Below, piece after piece: positions 28,045-39,099 of a DNA stretch of 64,000 bases (position 1 is its first letter; each line of letters starts with the position of its first letter). Position numbers and translations under genes: made by a program. The DNA is from Paractinoplanes tereljensis. Its GTDB lineage: Bacteria; Actinomycetota; Actinomycetes; Mycobacteriales; Micromonosporaceae. The stretch is from positions 62,001 to 126,000 of the forward strand of contig NZ_BOMY01000018.1 of assembly GCF_016862435.1 (NCBI RefSeq), in the 5' to 3' direction. The notes beneath the pieces are model-generated. The model was not told the origin of the DNA. It saw only the letters and a list, made by a program, of their open reading frames with translations, and made no database searches.

Positions 28045-28637
28045 CGCACGCCCTCCTTGGCGGCCTCGCCGCTGCCGTCGACTACCTCGTTGGTGGCCCA
28101 CGGCGCCCGCTCGGCACCCTTCGACGTGCCCGGGTTGTCCAGCGCACCCAGGTAGTAGTCCTTGTCGGTCTCGCCGAGCCGCATCGGGTGCGGCGGCTGC
28201 TCCATGCCCGGCAGCAGCGGCGCCAGCAATTCCTTCTTCGTGAAGATCAGGTCTTGCCGGTTGTCGCGGGCCAGCTCGTACTCGTTGCTCATGGTCAGCG
28301 AGCGAGTCGGGCAGGCCTCGATACACAGCCCGCAGAAGATGCAGCGGGCGTAGTTGATCTGGTAGATGCTCGCGTACCGCTCACCGGGCGAGAAGCGCTG
28401 CTCGTCGGTGTTGTCCCCACCCTCGACGTAGATCGCGTCGGCCGGGCAGGCCCAGGCGCACAGCTCGCAGCCGATGCACTTCTCCAGGCCGTCCGGGTGG
28501 CGGTTGAGGATGTGCCGGCCGTGGTAACGCGGTGCCGGCTTCGGTGGCGAGAACGGATAGTCGGTCGTGACGACCTTGCGGAACATGTGCGCGAAGGTCA
28601 CTCCGAAGCCCTTGAACGAGCCCGTGAACGTCCCCAC
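28041..28637 (-). CDS. nuoI: NADH-quinone oxidoreductase subunit I (two 4Fe-4S clusters)
   Basis: A 198-residue ferredoxin-like subunit that carries electrons towards cluster N2 through centres N6a and N6b. Two intact CxxCxxCxxxCP motifs are seen: [12 protein letters not shown] near residue 54 and [12 protein letters not shown] near 98. The N-terminal amphipathic segment [15 protein letters not shown] helps attach it to the membrane arm. The start is a GTG with GGAGGTG just before it, one base after the nuoH stop. The C-terminal 60 residues form the usual actinobacterial extension. Confidence 0.97.
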   Translation of the reverse strand: MGTFTGSFKGFGVTFAHMFRKVVTTDYPFSPPKPAPRYHGRHILNRHPDGLEKCIGCELCAWACPADAIYVEGGDNTDEQRFSPGERYASIYQINYARCIFCGLCIEACPTRSLTMSNEYELARDNRQDLIFTKKELLAPLLPGMEQPPHPMRLGETDKDYYLGALDNPGTSKGAERAPWATNEVVDGSGEAAKEGVR

Positions 28638-28638
28638 G

Positions 28639-30006
28639 TCACACCTCCTTGGTTTCGGTATCGCCGCCGACGGTGGCGGGGGTGCGTTCGGCCACCGCGC
28701 GGCGTGCCCGCGGGCTCGGGGGTACCTGCAGATCCATCGGTGGCACCGGGAAGCTCCCCGGTGGCTTGGCGGCCAGCTGTTCTTCGACGGACAGCTCCCG
28801 CGGTTTGCGGCTGGCCGGCCAGAGCATGGCCACCACCAGGACGACGACGACCAAGCCTCCGATGGAGAGCCACTTGGTGCGGTCGGTGAGCTCGTTGTTC
28901 GCGAGCTTCACGTAGGAGAGGAAGAGGATCCACACCAGGCTGACCGGGATGAGGACCTTCCAGCCGAAGCGCATGAACTGGTCGTAGCGCATCCGGGGCA
29001 GGGTGGCCCGCAGCCAGATGAAGCCGAACAGGAAGATCAGCAGCTTGGCCAGGAACCAGATCAGCGCGAACCAGCCGGAGTTGGCGCCGTGCCAGAAGGC
29101 CGTGATCGGCCATGGGGCACGCCACCCACCGAGGAAGAGGGTGGTACAAAACGCCGACACGGTGATCATGTTGATGTACTCGGCCAGGTAGAACATCGCG
29201 AACTTGAACGACGAGTACTCCGTCTGGAAGCCGCCGACCAGCTCGGACTCGGCCTCGGGGAGGTCGAACGGCGCCCGGTTGGTCTCACCGACCGCCGAGA
29301 TCATGTAGATGATGAAGCTGGGGAACAGCAGCACCGCGTACCAGCTCGGCGAGGTGAGTTCCATGCCGAGGAAGTGGAACGGGTTGCCCTCGGCCTGCGC
29401 CTTGACGATCTGCGAGGTGCTCATCGTGCCGGCGGTCATGAAGACCGCGACGATCGAGAGACCCATCGCGACCTCGTACGAGATCATCTGCGCGCTGGAC
29501 CGGAGACCACCGAGCAGCGGGTAGGTCGAGCCGGAGGCCCAACCGGCCAGCACCACGCCGTACACGCTCATCGAGGAGCAGGCCAGCAGCACCAGCACAG
29601 AGACCGGCACGTCGGTGAGCTGCAGCGCGGTCTTGTGGCCGAACATGCTGACCACCCCGCCGAACGGGATCACCGAAAACGCGGTGAACGCGGTCGTCGC
29701 GGAGATCACCGGGGCGATGAAGTAGACCACCTTGTCGGCGGTCTTCGGGATGATCTCTTCCTTGAACGGAAGCTTCAGACCGTCGGTGAGACTCTGCAGC
29801 CAGCCGTTCGGGCCGACCTGGTTGGGGCCCGGCCGGACCGCCATCCGGGCCACGACCTTGCGCTCGTAGTTGATCGTGAAGAGCGTCAGCAGCAGCAGGA
29901 TCACGAACACGCCGAGCAACTTGATCAGCGTGATCCACCAGACGTCGTCCTCGAACGTCTGCAGCGAAGGATCCTGGGCGTGCGCCGCCACAATCAGCGA
30001 GTTCAT
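28639..30006 (-). CDS. nuoH: NADH-quinone oxidoreductase subunit H
   Basis: A 455-residue subunit that forms the quinone-entry tunnel together with B and D. About nine transmembrane helices; [20 protein letters not shown] near residue 48 and [20 protein letters not shown] near 230, the two hallmark loops, are intact. The C-terminal 70 residues are hydrophilic and Pro-rich, longer than in proteobacteria. The ATG at 30006 overlaps the nuoG stop as ATGA. Confidence 0.97.
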   Translation of the reverse strand: MNSLIVAAHAQDPSLQTFEDDVWWITLIKLLGVFVILLLLTLFTINYERKVVARMAVRPGPNQVGPNGWLQSLTDGLKLPFKEEIIPKTADKVVYFIAPVISATTAFTAFSVIPFGGVVSMFGHKTALQLTDVPVSVLVLLACSSMSVYGVVLAGWASGSTYPLLGGLRSSAQMISYEVAMGLSIVAVFMTAGTMSTSQIVKAQAEGNPFHFLGMELTSPSWYAVLLFPSFIIYMISAVGETNRAPFDLPEAESELVGGFQTEYSSFKFAMFYLAEYINMITVSAFCTTLFLGGWRAPWPITAFWHGANSGWFALIWFLAKLLIFLFGFIWLRATLPRMRYDQFMRFGWKVLIPVSLVWILFLSYVKLANNELTDRTKWLSIGGLVVVVLVVAMLWPASRKPRELSVEEQLAAKPPGSFPVPPMDLQVPPSPRARRAVAERTPATVGGDTETKEV

Positions 30007-32483
30007 GCGTTTGCCCCCTCGGCGAGGATCGGTCCCGGTGCACCGGCAGTGAGCCGGACGACCGCGCCCGAAGTGACGCCGAGGCTGCGACGAACGCTGG
30101 AGCCCGGCGAGTTGGTGGGAAGCCATACCACCTGCGGGGGCAGGTCGGTGATCGCGGCCGGGAGCGTGACGCCACCCCGGTCGGTGCTGACGGTGACCGC
30201 GTCACCCTCGGCGACACCGAGCGACTCGGCCAGGTCCTTGCCGATCCGCACCTGCGGCGGCCGGGCCGTGCCCTTGAGCACGTCGTCGCCGTCGAGCAGC
30301 GAACCGGAGTCGATCAGGTGGTGCCAGGTGGCGAGCACTGCCTCACCGGCGGCGGGCGACGAGACGGATCCGGCGGCCACCGCGGGCACCGCCGGGCGGT
30401 CCGCCTTGCTCGGCGGCATGGCGCCCAGCTCGCGGCGGATCGCCATCACGTCGCCGGTGCCGAGGGTCACCTCGAGGAGCGCCGCGATGGCCTCGAGCAC
30501 CCGGGCGTCGGTCATCGCCGTGGTCGGCAGCACCGTCCCGAAGGAGCGGAGCCGGCCCTCCCAGTCCATGAACGTGCCGGACTTCTCCTGGGCCGGGGCC
30601 ACCGGCAGCACCACGTCGGCGCGGCGGGTGACCGCGCTGCCGCGGATCTCCAGGCTGACCACGAAGCCCACGTTGTCGAGAGCCTGCTCGGCCAGCCGCG
30701 GGTCGGCCAGGTCGCCCGGGTCGACGCCGGCGACCAGCAGGCCGCCGAGCGTGCCGTTGGCGGCCGCCGCGACGATCGCGTCGGTGTCCCGGCCCGGCTT
30801 GCTGGACAGGGCGCCGGCCTCGACGTTCCAGGCCAGCGAGAGCTCGGCCCGAGCCGCCGGGTCGGTGACCGGACGGCCACCGGGCAGCAGGTTGGGCAGG
30901 CAGCCGGCGTCGACCGCACCCCGGTCGCCGGCCCGGCGCGGCACCCACGCGAGGCGGGCACCGGTGCGGGCCGCGAGCGCGGCCGCGGCGGACAGGCCGC
31001 CGGGCACTTCGGCCAGGCGCTCGCCGACGATCAGCAGCGCGCCCGGCGTACCGAGGGCCGCGGCGATCGCCGCGTCCTCGGCCAGGACCTTGGCTTCCGC
31101 ACCCGGCGCGGCGGCGACATGCGCGGCGTCAAGCTTGGTGAAACCCCGGGTGAGGTACGGCGAGACGGCGGTGACCCGGAGCGAGCCCCGGTTGGTCGCC
31201 TTGCGCAGTCGCAGGAAGAGGATGGGGCACTCCTCCTCCGGCTCGAGCCCGACGATGACCGCGGCCGGGGCGTTCTCGACGTCCTCGTAGGTGACGTCGG
31301 AGATGCCACCGGCCACCGAGGAGGCGAGGAAGTCGGCCTCCTCACCGCTCAGCGGCCGGGCCCGGAAGTCGATGTCGTTGGTGCCGAGGGCGACCCGGGC
31401 GAACTTCGCGTACGCGTACGCGTCCTCGACCGTCAGCCGGCCGCCGGTGAGCACCCCGACGCCACCGGCCGCCTTGGCGGCCTTGAGACCCTCGGCTGCG
31501 GTGACCAGCGCCTCGCTCCAGGAGGCCTCGCGCAGCTCGCCGGTCTTGGCGTCGCGGATCAGCGGGTTCATGATCCGGTCGTTGGCGGTGGCGTAGCGGA
31601 AGCCCCACCGGCCCTTGTCGCAGTTCCACTCCTCGTTGACCGCCGCGTCGTCGCCGGCCAGACGCCGGAGCACCTTGCCGCGGCGGTGGTCGGCGCGCAT
31701 CGAGCAGCCGGCCGCGCAGTGCTCACACGAGGTGGGCGTGGAGACCAGGTCGAACGGGCGGGCCCGGAAGCGGTACTGCTCGCCGGTGAGCGCGCCCACC
31801 GGGCAGATCTGGATCGTGTTGCCGGAGAAGTACGAGTTGAAGGCGACGTCGCCCTCACCCTCGCCGACCTGTCCGTCGCCGGTTCCGGTGCCGCCGAAGA
31901 AGTCGTCCCGGTAGACGTTGATCTGCTCGCCGGAGGAGCGGTCCATCAGGTCGATGAACTTGTCCCCGGCGATCTGCTCGGAGAACCGGGTGCAGCGCTG
32001 GCACAGGATGCACCGCTCACGGTCGAGCAGCACCTGGCTGGAGATGTGGATCGGCTTCTCGTACTCGCGCTTGTGCTCGTGGAACCGCGAGTCGGTGCGG
32101 CCGTTGGACATCGCCTGGTTCTGCAGCGGGCACTCGCCGCCCTTGTCGCAGGTCGGGCAGTCCAGCGGGTGGTTGGCCAGGAGCAGCTCCATGATGCCGT
32201 GCTGCGCCTTGTCGGCCACCTCGCTGGTGAGCTGGGTGTGCACCACCATGCCCTCGCCGACGGCCTGGGTGCAGGACGCGACCGGCTTGCGCTGACCCTC
32301 GATCTCGACCAGGCACTGGCGGCAGGCGCCGGCCGGGGCGAGCAGCGGGTGGTCGCAGAACCGCGGGATCGCGATGCCCATCCGCTCGGCGACCCGGATG
32401 ACCAGCTCGCCCTTCTCGGCGGTGACCTCGATGCCGTCGATGGTGAGCGAGACCTCGTTGGTCTTCTTCGCTACATCCGTCAT
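30003..32483 (-). CDS. nuoG: NADH-quinone oxidoreductase subunit G
   Basis: An 826-residue iron-sulfur subunit of the peripheral arm. In order: a 2Fe-2S ferredoxin domain ([15 protein letters not shown]), the His/Cys-ligated 4Fe-4S centre ([15 protein letters not shown]), a dicluster segment (CILCQRC, then CPVG), the CEHCAAGCS...C motif of the off-path N7 cluster, and a molybdopterin-oxidoreductase-like domain without cofactor-binding function. The ATG at 32483 is one base after the nuoF stop; a TTG 15 bases upstream is less likely. Confidence 0.96.
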   Translation of the reverse strand: MTDVAKKTNEVSLTIDGIEVTAEKGELVIRVAERMGIAIPRFCDHPLLAPAGACRQCLVEIEGQRKPVASCTQAVGEGMVVHTQLTSEVADKAQHGIMELLLANHPLDCPTCDKGGECPLQNQAMSNGRTDSRFHEHKREYEKPIHISSQVLLDRERCILCQRCTRFSEQIAGDKFIDLMDRSSGEQINVYRDDFFGGTGTGDGQVGEGEGDVAFNSYFSGNTIQICPVGALTGEQYRFRARPFDLVSTPTSCEHCAAGCSMRADHRRGKVLRRLAGDDAAVNEEWNCDKGRWGFRYATANDRIMNPLIRDAKTGELREASWSEALVTAAEGLKAAKAAGGVGVLTGGRLTVEDAYAYAKFARVALGTNDIDFRARPLSGEEADFLASSVAGGISDVTYEDVENAPAAVIVGLEPEEECPILFLRLRKATNRGSLRVTAVSPYLTRGFTKLDAAHVAAAPGAEAKVLAEDAAIAAALGTPGALLIVGERLAEVPGGLSAAAALAARTGARLAWVPRRAGDRGAVDAGCLPNLLPGGRPVTDPAARAELSLAWNVEAGALSSKPGRDTDAIVAAAANGTLGGLLVAGVDPGDLADPRLAEQALDNVGFVVSLEIRGSAVTRRADVVLPVAPAQEKSGTFMDWEGRLRSFGTVLPTTAMTDARVLEAIAALLEVTLGTGDVMAIRRELGAMPPSKADRPAVPAVAAGSVSSPAAGEAVLATWHHLIDSGSLLDGDDVLKGTARPPQVRIGKDLAESLGVAEGDAVTVSTDRGGVTLPAAITDLPPQVVWLPTNSPGSSVRRSLGVTSGAVVRLTAGAPGPILAEGANA

Positions 32484-32484
32484 G

Positions 32485-33801
32485 TCAGTGCGCTCCAACC
32501 AGGGCCTTGGCGTTCAGCCGCGGAGCTGTCCGGCCCTCGATGTAGTCCAGGTAGTCCTGGCGGAAGAAGTTCAGCGTGGACATGACCGGGGTGGCGGCGC
32601 CGTCACCCAGGCCGCAGAACGACCGGCCGAAGATGTTGTTCGCGGTGTCCAGCAGGGTGTCGAGGTCGGCGTGGGTGCCCTCGCCGGAGAGGATCCGGCG
32701 GTAGGTGCGGACCATCCAGTAGTTGCCCTCGCGGCACGGGGTGCACTTGCCGCACGACTCGTGGTGGTAGAACTCCAGCCACCGCCAGGTCGCGTAGACC
32801 GGGCAGTCCTGGTCGCTGAAGATCTGCATGGCCGTGGTGCCGAGCAGCGAGCCCTGGGCGGCGACACCCTCGAAGTCCATCGGGGTGTCGATGTGCTCGG
32901 CGGTGAGCAGCGGGGTGGACGAGCCACCCGGCGTCCAGAACTTCAGGTTGTGGCCGGGCTTCATGCCGCCGGCCAGCTCGATCAGCTCGCGCAGGGTGAT
33001 GCCGAGGCCGCACTCGTACTGGCCCGGGTTGACGACCCGGCCGGACAGCGAATAGATCATCGGGCCGGTCGACTTCTCCGTGCCCATGCTCTTCCACCAG
33101 TCGGCGCCACCGAGCACGATGTACGGCACCGAGGCGATCGTGCCGACGTTGTTGACGACCGTCGGGCTCGCGTACAGACCGGCGATGGCCGGGAAGGGCG
33201 GGCGCAGCCGGGGCTGGCCGCGGAAGCCTTCCAGCGAGTCGAGCAGCGCGGTTTCCTCGCCGCAGATGTACGCGCCGGCGCCACTGTGCACGACCAGGTC
33301 GAGGTCGAAACCCGAGCCCAGGATGTTCGTGCCGAGGTAACCCTTGGCGTACGCCTGCTTCACGGCGGCGCGCAGCCGCCGGGCGGCGTGCACCGCCTCG
33401 CCGCGGATGTAGATGAACGCGCGGTTGGCCCGGATCGCGTACGAGGCGATGATGATGCCCTCGACCAGCGAGTGCGGGTCGTAGGTCATCAGCGGCAGGT
33501 CCTTGCAGGTGCCCGGCTCGCCCTCGTCGGCGTTGACCACCAGGTAGTGCGGCTTGCCGTCGCCCTGCGGGATGAAGCCCCACTTGAGACCGGTCGGGAA
33601 GCCCGCGCCACCGCGGCCGCGCAGGCCCGAGTCCTTCACCAGCTGGATCAGGTCGTCGGGGTGCACGTCCAGGGCCTTCTTCAGGGCCGCGTAGCCGTCC
33701 AGCCGCTCGTAGACGTCGATCTTCCAGGCGTCCGGCGAGAGCCAGCGCTTGGTGAGGACGGGGGTCAGCTTCTCGAGTACCTCACGCCGTGGCTGCGTCA
33801 C
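32485..33801 (-). CDS. nuoF: NADH-quinone oxidoreductase subunit F (NADH/FMN binding)
   Basis: A 438-residue flavoprotein subunit where NADH delivers its electrons. The NADH-binding glycine-rich [13 protein letters not shown] is near residue 55, the FMN region [12 protein letters not shown] near 85, and the N3 cluster ligands are [12 protein letters not shown] near 343 plus a later Cys in SFCGLGD. The GTG at 33801 overlaps the nuoE TGA (GTGA). Longer upstream readings lie inside nuoE and are rejected. Confidence 0.97.
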   Translation of the reverse strand: MTQPRREVLEKLTPVLTKRWLSPDAWKIDVYERLDGYAALKKALDVHPDDLIQLVKDSGLRGRGGAGFPTGLKWGFIPQGDGKPHYLVVNADEGEPGTCKDLPLMTYDPHSLVEGIIIASYAIRANRAFIYIRGEAVHAARRLRAAVKQAYAKGYLGTNILGSGFDLDLVVHSGAGAYICGEETALLDSLEGFRGQPRLRPPFPAIAGLYASPTVVNNVGTIASVPYIVLGGADWWKSMGTEKSTGPMIYSLSGRVVNPGQYECGLGITLRELIELAGGMKPGHNLKFWTPGGSSTPLLTAEHIDTPMDFEGVAAQGSLLGTTAMQIFSDQDCPVYATWRWLEFYHHESCGKCTPCREGNYWMVRTYRRILSGEGTHADLDTLLDTANNIFGRSFCGLGDGAATPVMSTLNFFRQDYLDYIEGRTAPRLNAKALVGAH

Positions 33802-34541
33802 TTCTTCTCCTCGCGCGCCGGCTTGGTCTTGGTGATCGGGGCGTCGAGGTTGAAGTTCGGCACCGCGATCCCGTGCTGGTCGGCCAGCGTCACGCCGCGC
33901 AGCGTGGACGGACCGGCCGGGCCGTCGGCGACCGCGCCGTCGCGCTCGTCGGCGAATCCGGCCAGCTGGTGCTGCATGTCCTTGAGCGAGCAGACCCGGG
34001 CGCCGCGCGTCGGGGTCGGCTTGCCGCCCTTGCGCAGCTGCTCGACCAGCTCGATGGCCGCCTCCGGGGTGGCCTCGTCGACGGCGAAGTCGTAGTTGAC
34101 CGTCACCACCGGCGCGTAGTCGCAGGCCGCCAGGCACTCGGCGTGCTCCACCGTGATCTGGCCGTCGGCGGTGGTCTGACCATTGCCGACACCGAGGTGC
34201 TCGGTGAGCCGGTCGTAGACCTCCTGGCCGCCCATCATGTTGCACAGCGTGTTGGTGCAGACGCTGACCAGGTATTCGCCGGTGGGCTTGCGCTTGTACA
34301 TGGTGTAGAACGTGGCGACCGCGCCGACCTGGGCCTTGTTGATGCCCAGCACCTCGGCGCAGAACGCGACGCCGCTCGGGCTGACGAAGCCCTCCTCGGT
34401 CTGCACCAGGTGCAGCAGCGGAAGGAGAGCCGATCGGCTGCGGCCCTCGGGATAGCGCGCGATGATCTCGAGCGCGGAACCGAGGAGCTTGGCCGCGAGC
34501 GGCGCGGCGGCCGGGGAGAAGTCGATAGCTGTGTCGGACAT
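33798..34541 (-). CDS. nuoE: NADH-quinone oxidoreductase subunit E (2Fe-2S)
   Basis: A 247-residue thioredoxin-like subunit carrying the 2Fe-2S centre N1a: ligands in CTNTLC near residue 95 and CLAAC near 136. It pairs with NuoF in the NADH-oxidising module. It has a C-terminal extension of about 70 residues beyond the core fold, rich in charged residues and typical of actinobacterial homologs. The ATG directly follows the nuoD TAA. Confidence 0.96.
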   Translation of the reverse strand: MSDTAIDFSPAAAPLAAKLLGSALEIIARYPEGRSRSALLPLLHLVQTEEGFVSPSGVAFCAEVLGINKAQVGAVATFYTMYKRKPTGEYLVSVCTNTLCNMMGGQEVYDRLTEHLGVGNGQTTADGQITVEHAECLAACDYAPVVTVNYDFAVDEATPEAAIELVEQLRKGGKPTPTRGARVCSLKDMQHQLAGFADERDGAVADGPAGPSTLRGVTLADQHGIAVPNFNLDAPITKTKPAREEKK

Positions 34542-35867
34542 TTAGCGGTCACACCCACCCATCACGGGGTCCAGGGACGCCCCGCCGGCGATGACGTCGG
34601 CGATCAGGGCACCTTCGGCCATCGCGGGGATGGACTGAAGGTTCACGAAGCTCGGGTCCCGCATGTGGACCCGGTAGGGATGGGTGCCGCCGTCCGAGAC
34701 CACGTGCACACCGAGCTCACCGCGCGGGTGCTCGATGCCGATGTAGACCTGGCCCGGCGGGACCCGGAAGCCCTCGGTCACGAGCTTGAAGTGGTGGATC
34801 AGCGACTCCATCGACTGACCCATGATCTTCGCGACGTGCTCGAGGGAGTTGCCGAGGCCGTCGACGCCGACCGCGAGCTGGGCCGGCCAGGCGATCTTCT
34901 TGTCGGCCACGAAGATCGGGCCGGGCTTGAGCCGGTCGAGCGCCTGCTCGACGATCTTCAGCGACTCCCGCATCTCGGCCATCCGCACCTGGTAGCGGCC
35001 CCACACGTCGGCGGTGGTCGCGGTCGGCACGTCGAACTCGTAGTTCTCGTAACCGCAGTACGGCATGGTCTTGCGCAGGTCCCAGGCCAGCCCGGCCGAG
35101 CGCAGCACCGGGCCGGTGACGCCGAGCGCCAGGCAGCCGGTGACGTCCAGGACGGCGACGCCCTGGGTGCGCTGCTGCCAGATGATCTGGCCGGAGAGCA
35201 GGTCTTCGTACTCCTTGAGCTTCTTCGGCATGTAGACGAGGAAGTCGCGGATCTTCTTGATCGCCGAGTCGGGGATGTCCTGCGCGACGCCGCCGGGGCG
35301 GAAGTACGCGTGGTTCATCCGCAGCCCGGTCGTCTCCTCGAAGATGTCCAGGATGTACTCACGCTCGCGGAAGCCGTACAGCATCATCGAGATCGCGCCG
35401 ATCTCCATGCCCGCGGTGGCCAGCCAGACCAGGTGCGAGGAGATCCGGTTGAGCTCCATGAAGAGCACCCGGATCGTCTGCGCCCGCTCGGTGATCTGGT
35501 CGGTGATGCCGAGCAGCTTCTCCACCCCGAGGACGTAACCGGCCTCGTTGAACAGCGGGGCGAGGTAGTCGGCCCGGGTCACGAACGTGGTGCCCTGCGT
35601 CCAGTTGCGGTACTCGAGGTTCTTCTCGATGCCGGTGTGCAGGTAACCGACGACCGCGCGGGCCTCGGTGACCGTCTCACCCTCGAGTTCCAGCACGAGC
35701 CGGAGCACACCGTGGGTGGACGGGTGCTGCGGGCCCATGTTGACGACGATCTTCTCGTTCGACAACGGGTCGATGCTGCCGGTGACCGTGTCCCAGTCGC
35801 CCCCGGTGACCGTGAAGACGCGGCCCTCGGTGGTCTCGCGCTCGGTGGCGTATCCGGACGATGTCAT
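34542..35867 (-). CDS. nuoD: NADH-quinone oxidoreductase subunit D
   Basis: A 441-residue, 49-kDa-type subunit that forms the quinone site with NuoB. The quinone-headgroup loop [20 protein letters not shown] near residue 45 keeps the conserved His, and the [20 protein letters not shown] segment is present. The C-terminal GGCDR end is normal; the hydrogenase-type nickel ligands are absent, as expected. The ATG overlaps the nuoC stop as ATGA. Confidence 0.97.
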   Translation of the reverse strand: MTSSGYATERETTEGRVFTVTGGDWDTVTGSIDPLSNEKIVVNMGPQHPSTHGVLRLVLELEGETVTEARAVVGYLHTGIEKNLEYRNWTQGTTFVTRADYLAPLFNEAGYVLGVEKLLGITDQITERAQTIRVLFMELNRISSHLVWLATAGMEIGAISMMLYGFREREYILDIFEETTGLRMNHAYFRPGGVAQDIPDSAIKKIRDFLVYMPKKLKEYEDLLSGQIIWQQRTQGVAVLDVTGCLALGVTGPVLRSAGLAWDLRKTMPYCGYENYEFDVPTATTADVWGRYQVRMAEMRESLKIVEQALDRLKPGPIFVADKKIAWPAQLAVGVDGLGNSLEHVAKIMGQSMESLIHHFKLVTEGFRVPPGQVYIGIEHPRGELGVHVVSDGGTHPYRVHMRDPSFVNLQSIPAMAEGALIADVIAGGASLDPVMGGCDR

Positions 35868-36559
35868 TGGTAGACCCTCCGCTGGTCAGGAGGCGGAATT
35901 TCGGCACCCTTGTACTCGACCGGCACGCCGCCGAGCGGGTAGTCCTTGAGCTGCGGGTGGCCTTCCCAGTCATCCGGCATGAGGACCCGGGTGAGGTTGG
36001 GGTGACCCACGAAGATCATGCCGAACATGTCGTACGCCTCCCGCTCCTGCCAGTCGGCAGTCGGGTAGACGTGGGTCACGGTCGGCACGTTGCCGCCGAG
36101 CGGCACGGCCACCTCGAGCCGGACCTTGCGGCGGTACGTCATCGAGGTCAGCTGGTAGACCACGTGCAGGCGGCGGGCGTCGGTGTTCAGATAGTCCACG
36201 CCGGAGACCGAGGAGCACAGCTCGAAGCGCAGCCCCTCGTCGTCCCGCATGATCTGGGCGACCTCGGCGATCTTCTCCGGCACGATGTGCAGGGTCAGCT
36301 CGTCCCGGTCGACGACGACCTTCTCCAGCGCGTCGGCGAAGCCGGGGTAGGCATCCTCCAGCGCGTCGGTGATCTCGTCGAAGTACGAGCCGTACGGCTT
36401 GGGGGTGCCGACCACCTCGGGATGCGGGCGGACCAGGCCGCCGAAACCGGAGACGTCGCCGGTGCCCTCGATGCCGAACATGCCCTTCTGCGGGCTGGAC
36501 GGCGTCTGAGCGGGAGCGCCGAGGTTGGCACCAACAGGCTCAACAGATTCGAGGCTCAC
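35864..36559 (-). CDS. nuoC: NADH-quinone oxidoreductase subunit C
   Basis: A 231-residue, 30-kDa-type subunit of the peripheral arm. The family signature is present as [20 protein letters not shown] near residue 175, and [18 protein letters not shown] follows near the C-terminus. It is separate from nuoD, unlike the fused NuoCD of Escherichia coli. The N-terminal 50 residues are an actinobacterial extension rich in Pro/Gly. The GTG start overlaps the nuoB stop as GTGA. Confidence 0.96.
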   Translation of the reverse strand: MSLESVEPVGANLGAPAQTPSSPQKGMFGIEGTGDVSGFGGLVRPHPEVVGTPKPYGSYFDEITDALEDAYPGFADALEKVVVDRDELTLHIVPEKIAEVAQIMRDDEGLRFELCSSVSGVDYLNTDARRLHVVYQLTSMTYRRKVRLEVAVPLGGNVPTVTHVYPTADWQEREAYDMFGMIFVGHPNLTRVLMPDDWEGHPQLKDYPLGGVPVEYKGAEIPPPDQRRVYQ

Positions 36560-37227
36560 TTGCCACCTTCCCGCAGGTGCGGCGCCAGCTTCATCCAGTT
36601 CTCGATGCGCAGCTGCTCCTCGCGGCCTTCCTTGACCGCCTGCGTCCACTCGGCCCGCCGGACCTTGTCGACCCGGTAGGAGGAGGGCATCGCGCCGGGC
36701 GCGACGATCGGCATCTTGCCGGCCGCCTTGCGCGCCTCGAGCATCTTGCGGCCGTTCGGGCCGAGCGGCGCGGCCATGACCTTCTCGCGCATCTTGAGGA
36801 TGGCGTCGATCAGCATCTCGGGCCGCGGCGGGCAGCCGGGCAGGTAGACGTCGACCGGCACGATGTGGTCCACACCCTGCACGATCGCGTAGTTGTTGAA
36901 CATCCCGCCGGACGATGCGCAAACGCCCATCGAAATCACCGAGCGGGGTTCGGGCATCTGGTCGTAGATCTGCCGAACGACCGGGGCCATCTTCTGGCTC
37001 ACCCGGCCCGCGACGATCATCAGGTCGGCCTGGCGGGGCGAGGCCCGGAAGACCTCCATGCCCCAGCGGCCGAGGTCGTAGTGCGGGCCGCCGGAGGCCA
37101 TCATCTCGATGGCACAACAGGCGAGGCCGAAGGTCGCACCCCAGAACGACGACTTACGAGCCCAGTTGGACAGCAGTTCGACGGACGACAGCAGGATGCC
37201 TGCGGGCAGCTTCTCTTCGATTCCCAT
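36556..37227 (-). CDS. nuoB: NADH-quinone oxidoreductase subunit B (cluster N2)
   Basis: A 223-residue subunit holding the terminal 4Fe-4S cluster N2, next to the quinone. The tandem cysteines are in [12 protein letters not shown] near residue 37, and the other ligands in [15 protein letters not shown] and [10 protein letters not shown]. The last 50 residues are a charged extension. It starts at ATG 37227, six bases after the nuoA stop. Confidence 0.97.
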   Translation of the reverse strand: MGIEEKLPAGILLSSVELLSNWARKSSFWGATFGLACCAIEMMASGGPHYDLGRWGMEVFRASPRQADLMIVAGRVSQKMAPVVRQIYDQMPEPRSVISMGVCASSGGMFNNYAIVQGVDHIVPVDVYLPGCPPRPEMLIDAILKMREKVMAAPLGPNGRKMLEARKAAGKMPIVAPGAMPSSYRVDKVRRAEWTQAVKEGREEQLRIENWMKLAPHLREGGK

Positions 37228-37233
37228 GTCAGA

Positions 37234-37599
37234 TCAGTCCCAGTTGAGTCCGCCGCGTCGCCACACGTACGTGTAGGCGATGAAGACGGTGACGATGAAC
37301 AGGACCATTTCCACGAAGCCGAACACGCCCAGTGACCCGAAGGACACGGCCCACGGGTAGAGGAAGATGGTCTCGATGTCGAAGATGATGAAGAGCATCG
37401 CGGTCAGGTAGAACCTCACCGGGAACCGGCCGCCGCCGATCGGCTGCGGCGCGGGCTCGATGCCGCACTCGTACGCGTCGAGCTTCGCGCGGTTGTAGCG
37501 CTTCGGGCCGACGATCGGCGCGATGCCCACCGAGAACAGCGCGAAGAGCGCGCCCAGGATCATCAGCCCCAGGATCGGGACGTATGGGTTGAGAGTCAT
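37234..37599 (-). CDS. nuoA: NADH-quinone oxidoreductase subunit A
   Basis: A 121-residue three-helix membrane subunit and first gene of the 14-gene nuo operon. The loop DAYECGIEPAPQPIGGGRF with its conserved Cys near the quinone tunnel and FIIFDIETIFLYPWAV in helix 2 are diagnostic. Two ATG codons lie in tandem; the second (37599) sits 5 bases after GGAG and is preferred to the first (37602). The gap to menJ upstream is 79 bases and contains a Rex-like operator and a plausible -10. Confidence 0.97.
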   Translation of the reverse strand: MTLNPYVPILGLMILGALFALFSVGIAPIVGPKRYNRAKLDAYECGIEPAPQPIGGGRFPVRFYLTAMLFIIFDIETIFLYPWAVSFGSLGVFGFVEMVLFIVTVFIAYTYVWRRGGLNWD

Positions 37600-37616
37600 C
37601 ATCTCTCCAACTCGAC

Positions 37617-37632
37617 TGTTAGCCGCTTCACA
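37617..37632. promoter_or_regulatory. Rex-like operator at the nuoA promoter
   Basis: TGTTAGCCGCTTCACA matches 11 of 13 fixed positions of the Streptomyces Rex operator TGTGAACNNNTTCACA. It overlaps TAGTGT (minus strand, 37635-37630), a plausible -10 with TCGACG about 19 bases further upstream as -35. Binding there would block nuo transcription when Rex is free of NADH. Confidence 0.55.
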
Positions 37633-37678
37633 CTATTAATCCGATTCGGCATTGCGTCGACCGGGGGTCCCTCTGTAG

Positions 37679-38989
37679 TCATACGGCCGGCGCCACCTTC
37701 GTCAGGCCATTGATGATCCGGTCCATGGCGTCGCCGCCACGGGGATCGGTCAGGTTGGCCAGCAGCTTCAGCACGAACCGCATCAGCGTGGGGTGCGGCA
37801 TGCCGTGTTTGGTGGCCAGACGCATGATCTGCGGGTTTCCGATCAACTTCACGAATACCCCACCGAGGCGGTAATAGCCGCCGAACCGCAGGCTCAACTC
37901 GGTCGGGTAGGCCCGGAGAGCGCGTTCACGGTCGGCGCCGGCGGGCCGGGCGAGCGCCTGCACGGCGACCTCCGCGGCCAGTTCGCCAGACTCCATGGCG
38001 TACGCGATGCCCTCGCCGTTCATCGGGTTGACCATGCCGCCCGAGTCGCCGACCAGCATCATGCCGCGGGTGTAGTGCGGTACCCGGTTGAAGCCCATCG
38101 GCAGCGCGGCACCGAGGATCGGACCATCGGCGTTCTCCTCGCCGCGCATGCCCCACTCCTCGGGGGTGCCGGCCAGCCAGTCGGTCAGCAGCGAACGGTA
38201 ATTGGTCTTACCGAAGGCGTCCGACGAGTTCAGAATGCCCAGGCCGACGTTGACCCGGCCGTCACCGAGCCCGAAGATCCAGCCGTAGCCGGGGAGCAGG
38301 TCGCCGCTGACCGCGCTGCGCAGCTCCAGCCAGGACTCGAGGTAGTCGTCGTCGGCGCGCACCGGGGAGTTGTAGTACCGCCGGACCGCTACGCCGATGG
38401 GGCGGTCGTCGCGCTTGGCCAGGCCCATGGCCAGCGGAATCTTGCCGGAGACGCCGTCGGCCGCGACCACCAGCGGAGCGCGGTACTCGACCGGTTCCTT
38501 GCCCGGGCCGACCTTGGCCGAGACACCGATAGCCCGGCCCTCGTCGTCGAGGACCGGGCCGGTGACGTTCACGCCGGTGCGCAACAGGGCGCCGGCCTCG
38601 ACCGCTCGCCTGGCGAGCATGTCGTCGAAGTCGAGCCGGGTGCGTACCAGGCCGTAGTTCGGGAAACTGGCCAGGTCGGGCCAGTCGAGCTCGAGCCGGA
38701 CCCCGCCGCCGATCACGCGCAGGCCCTTGTTGTGCAGCCAGCCGGCCTTCTCCGAGGTGTCGACACCCATCCGGACAAGCTGACGCACGGCCCGCGGGGT
38801 CAGTCCGTCGCCACAGACCTTCTCGCGGGGAAACTCGGTTTTCTCCAGCAGCAGCACGCGAAGTCCGTGCCGCGCCATGTGGTAAGCCGCCGCGGAGCCT
38901 CCGGGCCCCGCACCAACGACGATGACGTCTGCCTCGTCGCCAATTGGTGCTGACGGTTCAGCGGGCCCCGTTGTTTCGTGGCTCTGCAC
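37679..38989 (-). CDS. menJ: Geranylgeranyl reductase family / menaquinone reductase
   Basis: A 436-residue FAD-dependent reductase. The Rossmann motif VVGAGPGGSAAAY is at residues 25-37, the CGDGLTPRAV active-site motif of the geranylgeranyl reductase family near 60, and the second FAD motif MLVGDSGGMVNPMNGEG near 315. In mycobacteria the homolog MenJ saturates one isoprene unit of menaquinone-9; the location between menG and nuoA supports that role here. The GTG start has GGAGG 6 bases upstream. It may be co-transcribed with nuoA, 79 bases downstream. Confidence 0.87.
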   Translation of the reverse strand: MQSHETTGPAEPSAPIGDEADVIVVGAGPGGSAAAYHMARHGLRVLLLEKTEFPREKVCGDGLTPRAVRQLVRMGVDTSEKAGWLHNKGLRVIGGGVRLELDWPDLASFPNYGLVRTRLDFDDMLARRAVEAGALLRTGVNVTGPVLDDEGRAIGVSAKVGPGKEPVEYRAPLVVAADGVSGKIPLAMGLAKRDDRPIGVAVRRYYNSPVRADDDYLESWLELRSAVSGDLLPGYGWIFGLGDGRVNVGLGILNSSDAFGKTNYRSLLTDWLAGTPEEWGMRGEENADGPILGAALPMGFNRVPHYTRGMMLVGDSGGMVNPMNGEGIAYAMESGELAAEVAVQALARPAGADRERALRAYPTELSLRFGGYYRLGGVFVKLIGNPQIMRLATKHGMPHPTLMRFVLKLLANLTDPRGGDAMDRIINGLTKVAPAV

Positions 38990-39014
38990 GGCACACCTCC
39001 GTCTCGTGCGGGCT

Positions 39015-39030
39015 CGTGAAACAGTTCACA
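39015..39030. promoter_or_regulatory. Rex-like operator upstream of menJ
   Basis: Read on the minus strand, TGTGAACTGTTTCACG matches 12 of 13 fixed positions of the Rex operator consensus TGTGAACNNNTTCACA. It ends 26 bases before the menJ GTG and lies just downstream of TAGACT (39052-39047), a good -10 sequence, so it should act as a repressor site. Confidence 0.65.
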
Positions 39031-39062
39031 AGCACGCCCAGATCGGAGTCTAGGACGGCCAT

Positions 39063-39099
39063 CGAAACACGTTCGGGTTAGGGAACCCTAACTGTTTCG
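39063..39099. promoter_or_regulatory. Two-part dyad at the end of the small gene upstream of menJ
   Basis: GTTAGGG-AA-CCCTAAC (39077-39092) is nested inside outer arms CGAAACA (39063-39069) and TGTTTCG (39093-39099). It overlaps the stop codon of the 92-residue gene. It may be its terminator (no T-run) or an operator upstream of menJ. Confidence 0.4.
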
